From NCBI RefSeq assembly GCF_025685625.1, contig NZ_JAGSYI010000002.1:868001-932000 (forward strand): DNA of 64,000 bases, read 5' to 3'. The notes under the pieces are model-generated. The model was not told the DNA's origin, did no database searches, and worked only from the letters and a program-made list of their open reading frames with translations. Shown in pieces: positions 25,947-34,560 of this stretch; position 1 is the stretch's first letter; each line of letters starts with the position of its first letter. Origin of the DNA: Acidicapsa acidisoli. Its GTDB lineage: Bacteria; Acidobacteriota; Terriglobia; Terriglobales; Acidobacteriaceae. The translations under genes were made by a program, and so were the position numbers.

Positions 25947-28634
25947 TTGTCACGGTTCAGTCGCTTCTTCAGAAATCGCCGCTTTGACGACATCTCTGTC
26001 TCCATCCAGGAACACATCGACGAACGGACCGATGAATTGATAGGAGAGGGCATGTCGCGCGATGAGGCTGAACGAGCAGCGCGCCGTGATTTCGGCAATG
26101 TGACGCTTCTCCACGAGCGGAGCCGTGAAGTGTGGCAGTGGCAGAGGCTCGAATCGCTGCTGGTGGACCTGAAGCATGTATGTCGCAGGCTGGGGCGGTC
26201 GCCAGGGTTCGCGATCACGGTGCTGCTGACGCTGGCCATTGGCATTGGAGCGAATACGGCGGTCTTCAGCGTACTCAACAGTGTGCTGTTGCGGCCGCTG
26301 CCCTATCCGGAGCCGCAACAGCTCGTTTCGCTGCATCTCAACGCGCCGGGTGCACCCGGCCTGTCTGAGTTTCGCAGTGAGCTGCGCCTCTCGCCCTCGA
26401 TGTACTTCACTTTTGCTACGCACAGCCACGTCTTCCAGTCGGTGGGCGTGTGGGGACCGGGCACGGCGAGCATCACCGGCATCGCGCAGCCAGAGCAGGT
26501 AAACACTGCGCAGATTTCCGGCGGCGTTCTTGAGACGCTGAATGTTCCTGCCTTCACCGGCCAGTGGCTTACGGCGGCCGATCAGGACCCTCATGGATTG
26601 GGTCGGGTTATGTTGAGCTATGGCTATTGGCAGCGCCGTTTTGGCGGTGACCCAGGAGTGGTGGGACGCACCATCCAGGTTAACTCGCAGCCGCGCGTGA
26701 TTGCCGGGGTGATGCCGCGCGGATTCAAGATCGTGAATTACGACTTCGACCTCTTAGTCCCAATGGCCCTCGATCCGGTAAAGGAGATTCTGGCCGGCTT
26801 TGGGTATCGCGGCATCGCTCGGCTCCGGCCAGGCGTCACCATTCCTCAGGCGAATGCCGATGCGGCGCGCCTGCTCAACGTGTGGATGGACTCGTGGAGC
26901 AATGGCCCTGGCTCCGATTCGCACTGGTATCTGAGATGGAAGATCACGCCGGCGCTGGAGCCGCTCAAAGAAACCGTGGTGGGCAGCATCACGGCGGTGC
27001 TTTGGGTGGTTATGGGAACAATCGGCGTGGTGATGCTGATCGCGTGCACCAACGTGGCCAACCTGCTGCTGGTCCGAGCCGATGCGCGCCAGCAGGAGCT
27101 TGCGGTGCGCTCGGCGCTTGGCGCGGGACGATGGCGGATTGCGCGTGAACTCCTGCTGGAGAGCGTGACGCTGGGCCTGCTGGGCGGAGCAGCAGGCGTG
27201 GCAGTAGCCTATGCAGGACTTCGCCTGTTGTCTGCGATTGGGCCGGTAGAGCTGCCACGCATGAGCGAGATCTCGCTCGACGGCTGGTCGATTGCCTTTA
27301 CGCTGGTCCTTTCCATGCTGTCGGGCTTACTCTTCGGCATGATCCCCGTACTGCGCTATGCTCCCTCGCAGCAGCGCGTGACCCTGCTCGGAGCGATGCG
27401 CACGGCGAGCGTAGGCCGCGAACGGCAGCGTGGCCGCAACCTCCTGGTGGTTGCGCAGGTGGCTATGGCGTTAGTGTTGCTCGTCGGGGCGGTGTTGATG
27501 ATTCGCACCTTCCTGGCGATGCGCAACGTCGATCCCGGCTTCTCCGATCCTGCATCTCTCCAGGTCATGCGGCTCGACATTCCGGAGACGCTGGTGCGCG
27601 ACTCCGTAACCGCCGTGCACATGCAGAACAGCATCCTCGATAAGTTGGCCGCGATTCCCGGCGTTTCTTCCGCTGGCTTCGCCGCTGCCGTTCCCATGAG
27701 CGGAGGCGAACCTGCCTGGAATGAGATCCTCATCGAAGGCAAGACCTACGAAGGCGACAATCCTCCCATGCGCCTTTTCAACTACGTCTCGCCCGGTTAT
27801 TTCCATACCGCCGGTACGAGCTTCATTGCCGGGCGCGACTTCACATGGGCGGAGATCTACAACATGCAGCCGATCGGAATCCTATCCGAGGGCCTGGCCC
27901 GCGAGCTGTGGGGATCGCCACAGGCCGCCATCGGCAAGCGCTTCCACGAGTTTCCCAACCAACCCTGGTATAAAGTGGTGGGCGTAGTGCAGGATGTGCG
28001 TGAAAATGGCATCGATCAGGTGTCGCCCGCAACCGTGTACTGGCCCTCAATCTCGCACGATCTCTTCGGCCCGGGAGTTGTAGGAGCCAGGCGCACACTC
28101 GACTTCGCGATACGTACTAATCGCGCCGGAACGCAAACCTTCATCAACGAAATGCAGCAGGCCGTCTGGTCGGTGAATTCGAATCTGCCGGTTGCGGATA
28201 TCAGCACCATGCAGGAGATCTACAGCGACTCCATGGCCCGCACCTCATTCACACTCGTCATGCTGGCCATTGCCGGAACCATGGCGCTCGCTCTCGGCAT
28301 CCTCGGCATTTACGGCGTGATCTCGTATGCCGTCTCGCAACGCACGCGCGAGATCGGCATACGCATGGCGCTGGGCGCGAAGAAGGCCGAACTGATGTGG
28401 ATGTTCGTTCGCTCAGCACTGGTGCTTACCGGCGTTGGCATGGGCGCCGGCCTGGGCGCGGCCGCAGTGCTCATGCGTCTCATGCGGACTCTTCTGTTTG
28501 GCGTCAGCCCACTCGATCCGGTCTCGTTTACAGCCGTACCGATTGTCCTGGCCATGGCGGCAGCGCTTGCGAGCTATTTGCCCGCGCGCCGCACCGCTGT
28601 TGTCGATCCTGTCGAAGCGCTGCGAGCCGAGTAA
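25947..28634 (+). CDS. Large ABC-type permease, MacB/FtsX family (ADOP type)
   Basis: This 895-residue protein starts at TTG 25947; AGGAGG (25935-25940) is spaced 6 bases. It has an N-terminal cytoplasmic prefix of about 75 residues (VSIQEHIDERTDELIGEGMSRDEAERAARRDFG), a membrane helix (FAITVLLTLAIGIGANTAVFSVL) and a MacB-like periplasmic domain. A first FtsX block of helices near 350-480 and a second periplasmic domain follow, with a final FtsX block near 770-890 (SYAVSQRTREIGIRMALGA). No ATPase is encoded next to it, hence 'orphan' permease. Such proteins may move lipids, peptides or drugs, or transmit mechanical signals. Expression is controlled by PadR. Confidence 0.9.
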   Translation: MSRFSRFFRNRRFDDISVSIQEHIDERTDELIGEGMSRDEAERAARRDFGNVTLLHERSREVWQWQRLESLLVDLKHVCRRLGRSPGFAITVLLTLAIGIGANTAVFSVLNSVLLRPLPYPEPQQLVSLHLNAPGAPGLSEFRSELRLSPSMYFTFATHSHVFQSVGVWGPGTASITGIAQPEQVNTAQISGGVLETLNVPAFTGQWLTAADQDPHGLGRVMLSYGYWQRRFGGDPGVVGRTIQVNSQPRVIAGVMPRGFKIVNYDFDLLVPMALDPVKEILAGFGYRGIARLRPGVTIPQANADAARLLNVWMDSWSNGPGSDSHWYLRWKITPALEPLKETVVGSITAVLWVVMGTIGVVMLIACTNVANLLLVRADARQQELAVRSALGAGRWRIARELLLESVTLGLLGGAAGVAVAYAGLRLLSAIGPVELPRMSEISLDGWSIAFTLVLSMLSGLLFGMIPVLRYAPSQQRVTLLGAMRTASVGRERQRGRNLLVVAQVAMALVLLVGAVLMIRTFLAMRNVDPGFSDPASLQVMRLDIPETLVRDSVTAVHMQNSILDKLAAIPGVSSAGFAAAVPMSGGEPAWNEILIEGKTYEGDNPPMRLFNYVSPGYFHTAGTSFIAGRDFTWAEIYNMQPIGILSEGLARELWGSPQAAIGKRFHEFPNQPWYKVVGVVQDVRENGIDQVSPATVYWPSISHDLFGPGVVGARRTLDFAIRTNRAGTQTFINEMQQAVWSVNSNLPVADISTMQEIYSDSMARTSFTLVMLAIAGTMALALGILGIYGVISYAVSQRTREIGIRMALGAKKAELMWMFVRSALVLTGVGMGAGLGAAAVLMRLMRTLLFGVSPLDPVSFTAVPIVLAMAAALASYLPARRTAVVDPVEALRAE

Positions 28635-28875
28635 TCAGACAGCGTAAAGGAATCGAGAATATCTCGACTTTCTCGGGCGCGTCGTGATGTGCTTATGTCG
28701 TGATGCGCTTAAATTGTCCGGTTCCGAACATGCCAATCCTGTTTGCGGACAGTGGCATCGCCGCGCTTCTCTCTAAGCCTTTTCTTTTGAGACCGACTGT
28801 TTTCCATGGAACGGAGAGCAACATGCTCTCGTAGTGCGAGAACAGGAGCTTGAAAGTCGGGAAGGGAGAGAACGA
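28635..28875. promoter_or_regulatory. Intergenic region with a TGTCCG/CGGACA palindrome cluster
   Basis: TGTCCGGTTCCGAACA (28715-28730) is a palindrome with one mismatch. A further CGGACA (28746-28751) pairs with the first TGTCCG. The region lies between the two permease genes and is long enough for a separate promoter for the second one. No padR-like gene precedes the second permease, so an unlinked regulator may bind here. Confidence 0.4.
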
Positions 28876-31440
28876 ATGCTGGCGGATCTGCGCGATGCAC
28901 TACGGCAATTGCGGAAGGCACCTGGGTTTGCGGCAACAGCGGTGATCACCCTGGCTCTGGGGATCGGAGCCACGACAGCCATCTTTACGCTGGTGCACCA
29001 AGTCATGCTGAAGTCGCTGCCAGTGGCCAAGCCCGACGAGTTGTGGCGGATCGGCGATAAGATCCGTTGTTGCAACTGGGGCGGCTACACGCAGGGCGAA
29101 GACGGAGACTTCGCACTCTTCTCCTGGGAGGCGTACAAGAATTTCCGCGACCACACACCGGAGTTTGTCGAGTTGGCTGCGCTTCAGGCAGGCAACGCCC
29201 CGCTGGGTGTTCGTAGAGCTGGCGCTCTGACGCAGGTGGACACGCGCAACGGGCAGTTTGTCTCTGGAAATTTCTTCCGCACGCTGGGCGTGCAGCCCTG
29301 GATCGGCCGATTGATGACGGACGCTGACGATCATGAAGGCGCTCCGCTGGTCGCGGTGATGAGCTACCGCGTTTGGCAGGAGAAGTATGGTTCCGATCCA
29401 TCGGTGGTCGGCGCGAGTTACCAGATCAATGGGCATGCGTTTACAGTGATCGGCGTCGGGCCGCCGGGATTTTATGGCGCCAAGCTGGCGGGCTGGGGCA
29501 TGCCGGATTTCTGGCTGCCGATCACTTCCGAAAATGAGCTTGTAGGGTCTGTCTCGCGGCTCAAGCGCGCGAATGAAAACTATCTGGACCTGCTTGGAAG
29601 GGTGCGTCCGGGTGTGAATCCACAATCCCTGGAAGCAAAGCTCAGAGTGGAATTCCACGACTGGCTGGCAAGCCATGTCTCCGATATGGAGCCGGGGGAA
29701 AAGCAGCTTTGGCAGCAGCAGACACTGCACCTGATTCCTGGCGGCGCGGGTGTGGCCGCCATGCGGGATGAGTATAAGGATGGCCTCAAACTTCTGTTGA
29801 TCGCGGCCGGATGCGTGCTGCTGGTAGCCTGCGGCAACCTGGCGAATCTGATGCTCGCACGCGGATTGAAGGACCGCGCTCAGATCTCGATTCGCATCGC
29901 GCTGGGAGCTTCGCGGATGCGTCTGGTGCGCAAGGCCCTGGTCGAGAGCGTTCTGCTTGCGATGATCGGCGGTGCTCTGGGAATCACTGTGGCCTATGCC
30001 GGAACGCGGCTGATTTTGTATCTGGCATTCGAGATCGGCGGACCGAACAACTATGTGCCGGTCAGCCCTGCTCCGTCGTGGCCGGTGCTGTTCTTCACCC
30101 TCGGCGTTTCGATCCTGACGGGAATCATCTTTGGGACGGCTCCGGCGTGGATGACGTCGCATTCCGATCCAGTGGAGGCCCTGCGCGGAGCGAACCGCTC
30201 GGTTGGCGGAGGCAGCTCGTGGGCGCAGAAATCGCTGGTGGTGGCGCAGGCGGCAATGTCTCTCGTGCTGCTCTCGGCTGCTGCACTGCTTGCGCAGAGT
30301 CTGCGCAACCTGGAGCACCAGAATTTCGGTTTTGAGACCGAAGGCCGTTATGTCGCTTCGATCAATCCAACCTTAAGCAACTACAAACCCGAGCAGATGG
30401 AGCCTCTGTATCGCCGGATCGACGACCAGATAAAACAGATTCCCGGCGTGCGGATGGTGGCGCCGGTGCTCTACGCGCCGATGTCCGGCGATAGCTGGAA
30501 CGAAGGGATTCGTATCGCGGGAAGGCCGGAGCCGGCGCCGAAAGAGGATACGGGTGCAGGCTGGGCGCGAGTCGTATCTGGTTTTTTTGAAACCATTGGC
30601 TCCAAGGTGGTGCTCGGCCGGTCCTTCACTGAGGAAGATACGGCAACGACGCGGAATGTTGCAGTAATCAACGAAGCGTTCGCCAAGCGGTTTTTCAAAG
30701 ATCAGAACCCTATCGGGCAGCATTTCGGCATGAACAGAATCAAGTATGCCGGAACCTATGAAATCGTCGGCGTCGTGAAGGACATCCGGTATATGACCTA
30801 CGATTACAAGGACCCGATCCGGCCCATGTTCTGGGTGCCCGAAACGCAAACGGTGCAGTACGACGATCCGGAATTTGCAGAGGGCGACAAGTGGTCGCAC
30901 TTTCTCTATAACATCGTGATCTGGGCGCCCGGCAATCCTCCAGGCATGGAAGAGAAGGTGCGCAAGGCGTTGGCCAGTGTCGACTCGAATCTCGTGCTTT
31001 ATAGCGTTGACTCATACAGCAAGATCGTCAGCGGCGACTTCCAGCAGCAGAACATGATTGCCACTCTAACCAGTCTTTTCGGAGCCCTTGGCCTGGTACT
31101 GGCGGCTGTTGGACTCTATGGAGTGATGGCGTACGCAGTAGAACAACGCACCAGCGAGATCGGCCTGAGGATGGCGCTCGGCGCGGGCCGTGGAGATGTA
31201 ATCAGGATGGTGCTTCGGGGCGCATTCTGGCAGATTGGCCTTGGCCTCGGCCTCGGGATTCCGCTGGCGCTCCTGGCTGGGAAGCTGATGAAGGATCAAC
31301 TATTCGGCGTAAAACCAGGGGATCCGGTTATGCTGGCCGCCGCAACCGCGTTGCTCATCGCGGCTGCGCTGCTGGCGTCTGTGGTGCCGGCACGGCGCGC
31401 CGCTGGAGTCGATCCGATGGTGGCGCTGCGAAACGAGTAA
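28876..31440 (+). CDS. Large ABC-type permease, MacB/FtsX family (ADOP type), second copy
   Basis: This 854-residue protein is related to the preceding permease but lacks its N-terminal prefix. The ATG at 28876 (MLADLRDALRQLRKAPGF) follows GGGAGAG and is preferred to the GTG at 28834. Domains are helix 1 (TAVITLALGIGATTAIFTL), a MacB-type periplasmic domain, FtsX helices near 300-430, a second periplasmic domain, and a C-terminal FtsX block (AYAVEQRTSEIGLRMALGAGR). It is separated from the first permease by about 240 bases, so it need not be co-regulated. No ATPase is adjacent. Confidence 0.9.
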   Translation: MLADLRDALRQLRKAPGFAATAVITLALGIGATTAIFTLVHQVMLKSLPVAKPDELWRIGDKIRCCNWGGYTQGEDGDFALFSWEAYKNFRDHTPEFVELAALQAGNAPLGVRRAGALTQVDTRNGQFVSGNFFRTLGVQPWIGRLMTDADDHEGAPLVAVMSYRVWQEKYGSDPSVVGASYQINGHAFTVIGVGPPGFYGAKLAGWGMPDFWLPITSENELVGSVSRLKRANENYLDLLGRVRPGVNPQSLEAKLRVEFHDWLASHVSDMEPGEKQLWQQQTLHLIPGGAGVAAMRDEYKDGLKLLLIAAGCVLLVACGNLANLMLARGLKDRAQISIRIALGASRMRLVRKALVESVLLAMIGGALGITVAYAGTRLILYLAFEIGGPNNYVPVSPAPSWPVLFFTLGVSILTGIIFGTAPAWMTSHSDPVEALRGANRSVGGGSSWAQKSLVVAQAAMSLVLLSAAALLAQSLRNLEHQNFGFETEGRYVASINPTLSNYKPEQMEPLYRRIDDQIKQIPGVRMVAPVLYAPMSGDSWNEGIRIAGRPEPAPKEDTGAGWARVVSGFFETIGSKVVLGRSFTEEDTATTRNVAVINEAFAKRFFKDQNPIGQHFGMNRIKYAGTYEIVGVVKDIRYMTYDYKDPIRPMFWVPETQTVQYDDPEFAEGDKWSHFLYNIVIWAPGNPPGMEEKVRKALASVDSNLVLYSVDSYSKIVSGDFQQQNMIATLTSLFGALGLVLAAVGLYGVMAYAVEQRTSEIGLRMALGAGRGDVIRMVLRGAFWQIGLGLGLGIPLALLAGKLMKDQLFGVKPGDPVMLAAATALLIAAALLASVVPARRAAGVDPMVALRNE

Positions 31441-31480
31441 TAAGGAATCCCCGATCGCTTCAGCAACATCGGACTTGGAA

Positions 31481-31515
31481 GGCAAGGCTCACGGGAACGC
31501 TCCGCGTGCCTTGCC
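31481..31515. terminator. Hairpin between convergent genes
   Basis: GGCAAGGC (31481-31488) pairs with GCCTTGCC (31508-31515), with further GC pairing inside. It lies between the stop of the second permease and the stop of the convergent SDR gene, so it could serve both directions. There is no strong T-run on either side. Confidence 0.5.
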
Positions 31516-31517
31516 TC

Positions 31518-32300
31518 TCATCGCTTCCTCAGCCGAACCGACTCCCAGCTTCCATCGGATGACCATCCCCCATCAACGGTGAGCGTTTGGCCGTTCACAA
31601 AGCCGCTCTCCGCATCGTCCGCCAAAAACGCAATCGCCCGCGCTATATCTTCCGGCCTCGCGAAGCGTCCCATTGGCACCCGCTGCATAATATCAGCATC
31701 GGTATAGCTCCCACCCGTCTGATCGGCGGCATCCATCTCCGTCTTCACCCATCCCGGACAAACGGCGTTCACGCGCACCCCGCGCCCGCCCCACTCCGCG
31801 GCCAGCGTTCGAGTCAGGCCAACCAGTCCGTGCTTCGATGCGTTGTATGCGGCCCGATCCGCGACCGCTACCAGCCCGGCAATCGATGCAACATTGATAA
31901 TCGACCCGCTCCGCGCCTCCAGCATCTTTCGCCCGAACACCCGTGCGAGTAGAAATGGCGCGACGAGATTCACCTCCATCACCCGCCGATACTCGCTCGC
32001 CGTGGTCTCTTCAGCAGGGCGAATCAGGCTGATCCCGGCATTGTTCACCAGAACGTTAACCTGCTGATACCGCTCGAAGACTTGCCGTGCAAACTCCTCG
32101 ACGATCTCTTCCCGCGCCACGTCGCCCGCGAACCAGAACGCTCTCCCGCCCTGCGTCTCGATCGCCTGCACCGTCGCCTTCGGCTCTTGCAGATCGAAAA
32201 TCGCAATGTGAAATCCGCGCTCCGCCAGCAACTCCGCGGTTCGCCTCCCGATCCCCTGCGCACCGCCCGTCACAACCGCTACCCGTTCCCGACCCGCCAT
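31518..32300 (-). CDS. SDR-family NAD(P)-dependent oxidoreductase (FabG-like)
   Basis: This 260-residue classical SDR has the nucleotide motif TGGAQGIG at residues 11-18 and NNAG near 87. The catalytic Ser is in INVASIAG and the Tyr/Lys are in YNASKHG. The C-terminal QTLTVDGGWSSDGSW is typical of this class. It resembles 3-oxoacyl-ACP reductase and many sugar or alcohol dehydrogenases, and the substrate cannot be fixed. It is the last gene of a minus-strand series that begins at the TonB receptor (42.3 kb), so a role in sugar or sugar-acid catabolism is possible. Confidence 0.88.
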   Translation of the reverse strand: MAGRERVAVVTGGAQGIGRRTAELLAERGFHIAIFDLQEPKATVQAIETQGGRAFWFAGDVAREEIVEEFARQVFERYQQVNVLVNNAGISLIRPAEETTASEYRRVMEVNLVAPFLLARVFGRKMLEARSGSIINVASIAGLVAVADRAAYNASKHGLVGLTRTLAAEWGGRGVRVNAVCPGWVKTEMDAADQTGGSYTDADIMQRVPMGRFARPEDIARAIAFLADDAESGFVNGQTLTVDGGWSSDGSWESVRLRKR

Positions 32301-32396
32301 TCCGAAGCATCTCCTCGCTGGAATTACACCCCAGATTACCGCGCACCAGCTTCTCCGCCGCTATCCTGATCGAGTTGATGGGCGTCTCAAGCCATC

Positions 32397-34514
32397 TTAT
32401 CGCGGCTCTGTTTTTGACTCCGTCTTAACGGTCGCGCCATATGGCATCAGAAAGGCTATTGGCCACTGTTCCTGACCCTCAGCTACCAATTTGGACCAAA
32501 TCAGATCCGATCTGGCATCTGACGGCAGTATTGTCACTTGCGGATCTATTTCCTTGAAGAGAGTTGCCAGGCTGCGTGCTTCGCCGGTTGCAGCGAGTGT
32601 CACAGGTTCCCGATTTGAATGTGAGTTCCGGCTACGTACAAAGAGTTCAGCGATCTTAAGATCGTCCATCATCTCAAAGAAATATGGCCGGCCAGTAAGC
32701 AACGAATTATAAACATAATCCGCGAGCACACTCGCTAGAGGGTTGACATAAGCCGCGTCGAAGTTATCTTGTGCTAAGTCGGGAGCATCGGAGGATACCG
32801 CGCGATAATTCATCCGGGTTTCGCCTAGGCCGCGAAAGTCGAATGAAAACACCTCATAGCCGTCTTGCAGTAGTTTGGATATCTGAGGCCAGTCCTTTTC
32901 CGAGGCTTTGCCGTCAAGGCTAAACCAGAGAATTGCTCCTTTGGGATGATTGTCGTTAAGGTGAAAGTGAAGAAGCGGCATCTCCAGATAAGAGCTATGA
33001 TGAAGCACGTAGCGGTCAATTTGCACGGCCCCAGCCGTTCTACTCCCAACAGCCTCCCAACGCAGTTCTCTCGGCGGGGAGTAACCGGCGTATCGGCTTA
33101 CTGTCCAGGAGTCGACATCCGGGTCCCGTTCACTCCGGTATAGTTCACGCAGTGTCTTGCTGTTTCGAAGTGAGGCTTCATCGGAATGCGCCGCTATGAA
33201 ATGCGGGAGCGTGTAACCCTCAGGAAAGTCAACTGTGACCTGGCCGCTTCTACTCACCTGGAGATCGGCGTCTGAGAATGTAGTGACAGGAGGAAGACCG
33301 TGCCGCACCGGCATTTTATTGAAGCGGTCAAGGAAACCCAACGCTGTTTCTTGATTTGCTACAGAATACTCGTGCCCATTGTAGCTCTCAACAAACGCAA
33401 TTCGATCAGCATATCCAAAGCGTTTGTAGAAGGCGCTAACTTCAGAATATGATTTGCGGGCACCCTGCACCGGGAAGTAGTCCAGGGTAGCGGTCGCCAC
33501 CATTACGGGTCTCGGATACATCATCAATAAGATCCCCGCGTCATCCACCCCCTTCGATAGGAATCCGAAGAGATCCTGTTCCGGATCGCTGTCGGGATCG
33601 GCAAAGATTCGATTCTCAACCCGCATAGGAAGCGCAGTGATGTAGCACGAAGGAATAACAACTTTGATCCGCTCATCCAGTGCACCGATTAACGCCGTCT
33701 GGAAACCGCCGCCGCTCGTTCCAGTTATATTGATTCTTTCACCGTCGACGTCTGAGCGGGTGAGCAGATAGTCCACAGCGCGAATACCATCCCAGATTTC
33801 CCACCGAGCCAGATTCGCCCCGGCCAGGTATGCGAGATTTCCCATGACCGCATGTTCCGCGCAAATCAGGTTGTAACGGCTCTTCTTTTCCTTTGCATCC
33901 CAAAATTGGCTTCGTTCGCCCTGTCCGACCGGGTCCCAACTAATAACGAGATAGCCGCGTAAGACAAGCCTCTGACAGAGGGCTTGATAGTGCGCTTTTC
34001 CGACTGGAGAATGTCCGGCAGGGACCAAGATAGCGGGATGCACCTTGTCATTATTCTCCGGTACATACACCAGCGCCGTCACATAGAAGCCAGGGAGGCT
34101 CTGATAGACGAGCTTCTCTATATGAAATCCATTGGCTGCGATTGTGCCAGTAATGGTCGCATGCAAGTCTGTTTTCTTTGCGGGAAGACCACCAATCATA
34201 TCCAGCACAGATCTTCTTAGCTCTGCGCGTAATTGCAGAAGATCGCTTGCGCTCTTCACCTGCGACCAGCGGTCCCGACGAAGTTCATCCTGATTCCACG
34301 CGAGTGCGGTTTGGTATGCAAGATAAGGCGTAATCTGTCGATCTTGCAGTTCAGACGAAGACAATACGCGAAATGCTTCAGCAGGCGGCGCATTTTCGCG
34401 CGTCGGATTCAGAGGTTGGGTAGTTGTCTGAGAATTTTGTCCCAAAGCTATTGCAGTGTACATCGTTGCAATTGCAGTAAAGTAAGCCAGCTGTAAATAA
34501 ATCGAACCCTTCAA
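32397..34514 (-). CDS. Large secreted alpha/beta hydrolase, acetylxylan-esterase-like (paralogue 1)
   Basis: This 705-residue protein has an N-terminal signal (YLQLAYFTAIATMYTAIALGQ). The first hydrolase domain has the nucleophile elbow GTSGGGFQTALIGALDERIKV near residue 270, Asp in TATLDYFPVQG and His in YNGHEYSVANQ, a complete Ser-Asp-His triad. A second alpha/beta-like domain follows (from about 480; VFSFDFRGLGETR) without an evident triad. This is the layout of large CE7/prolyl-oligopeptidase-like esterases of glycan loci. The paralogue immediately upstream shares the same layout; the two probably remove different ester groups from one glycan. Confidence 0.78.
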   Translation of the reverse strand: MKGSIYLQLAYFTAIATMYTAIALGQNSQTTTQPLNPTRENAPPAEAFRVLSSSELQDRQITPYLAYQTALAWNQDELRRDRWSQVKSASDLLQLRAELRRSVLDMIGGLPAKKTDLHATITGTIAANGFHIEKLVYQSLPGFYVTALVYVPENNDKVHPAILVPAGHSPVGKAHYQALCQRLVLRGYLVISWDPVGQGERSQFWDAKEKKSRYNLICAEHAVMGNLAYLAGANLARWEIWDGIRAVDYLLTRSDVDGERINITGTSGGGFQTALIGALDERIKVVIPSCYITALPMRVENRIFADPDSDPEQDLFGFLSKGVDDAGILLMMYPRPVMVATATLDYFPVQGARKSYSEVSAFYKRFGYADRIAFVESYNGHEYSVANQETALGFLDRFNKMPVRHGLPPVTTFSDADLQVSRSGQVTVDFPEGYTLPHFIAAHSDEASLRNSKTLRELYRSERDPDVDSWTVSRYAGYSPPRELRWEAVGSRTAGAVQIDRYVLHHSSYLEMPLLHFHLNDNHPKGAILWFSLDGKASEKDWPQISKLLQDGYEVFSFDFRGLGETRMNYRAVSSDAPDLAQDNFDAAYVNPLASVLADYVYNSLLTGRPYFFEMMDDLKIAELFVRSRNSHSNREPVTLAATGEARSLATLFKEIDPQVTILPSDARSDLIWSKLVAEGQEQWPIAFLMPYGATVKTESKTEPR

Positions 34515-34560
34515 CAGAACCTCCCGGTGAGTTGTGTTCCGGTGCCATCCTGACGACGGC

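Noticed and set aside
28900-30318. Long minus-strand open frame (472 codons) opposite the second permease
   Set aside because: It is a mirror of a well-supported gene in a GC-rich genome; rich in Arg/His/Gln, with no domain character.
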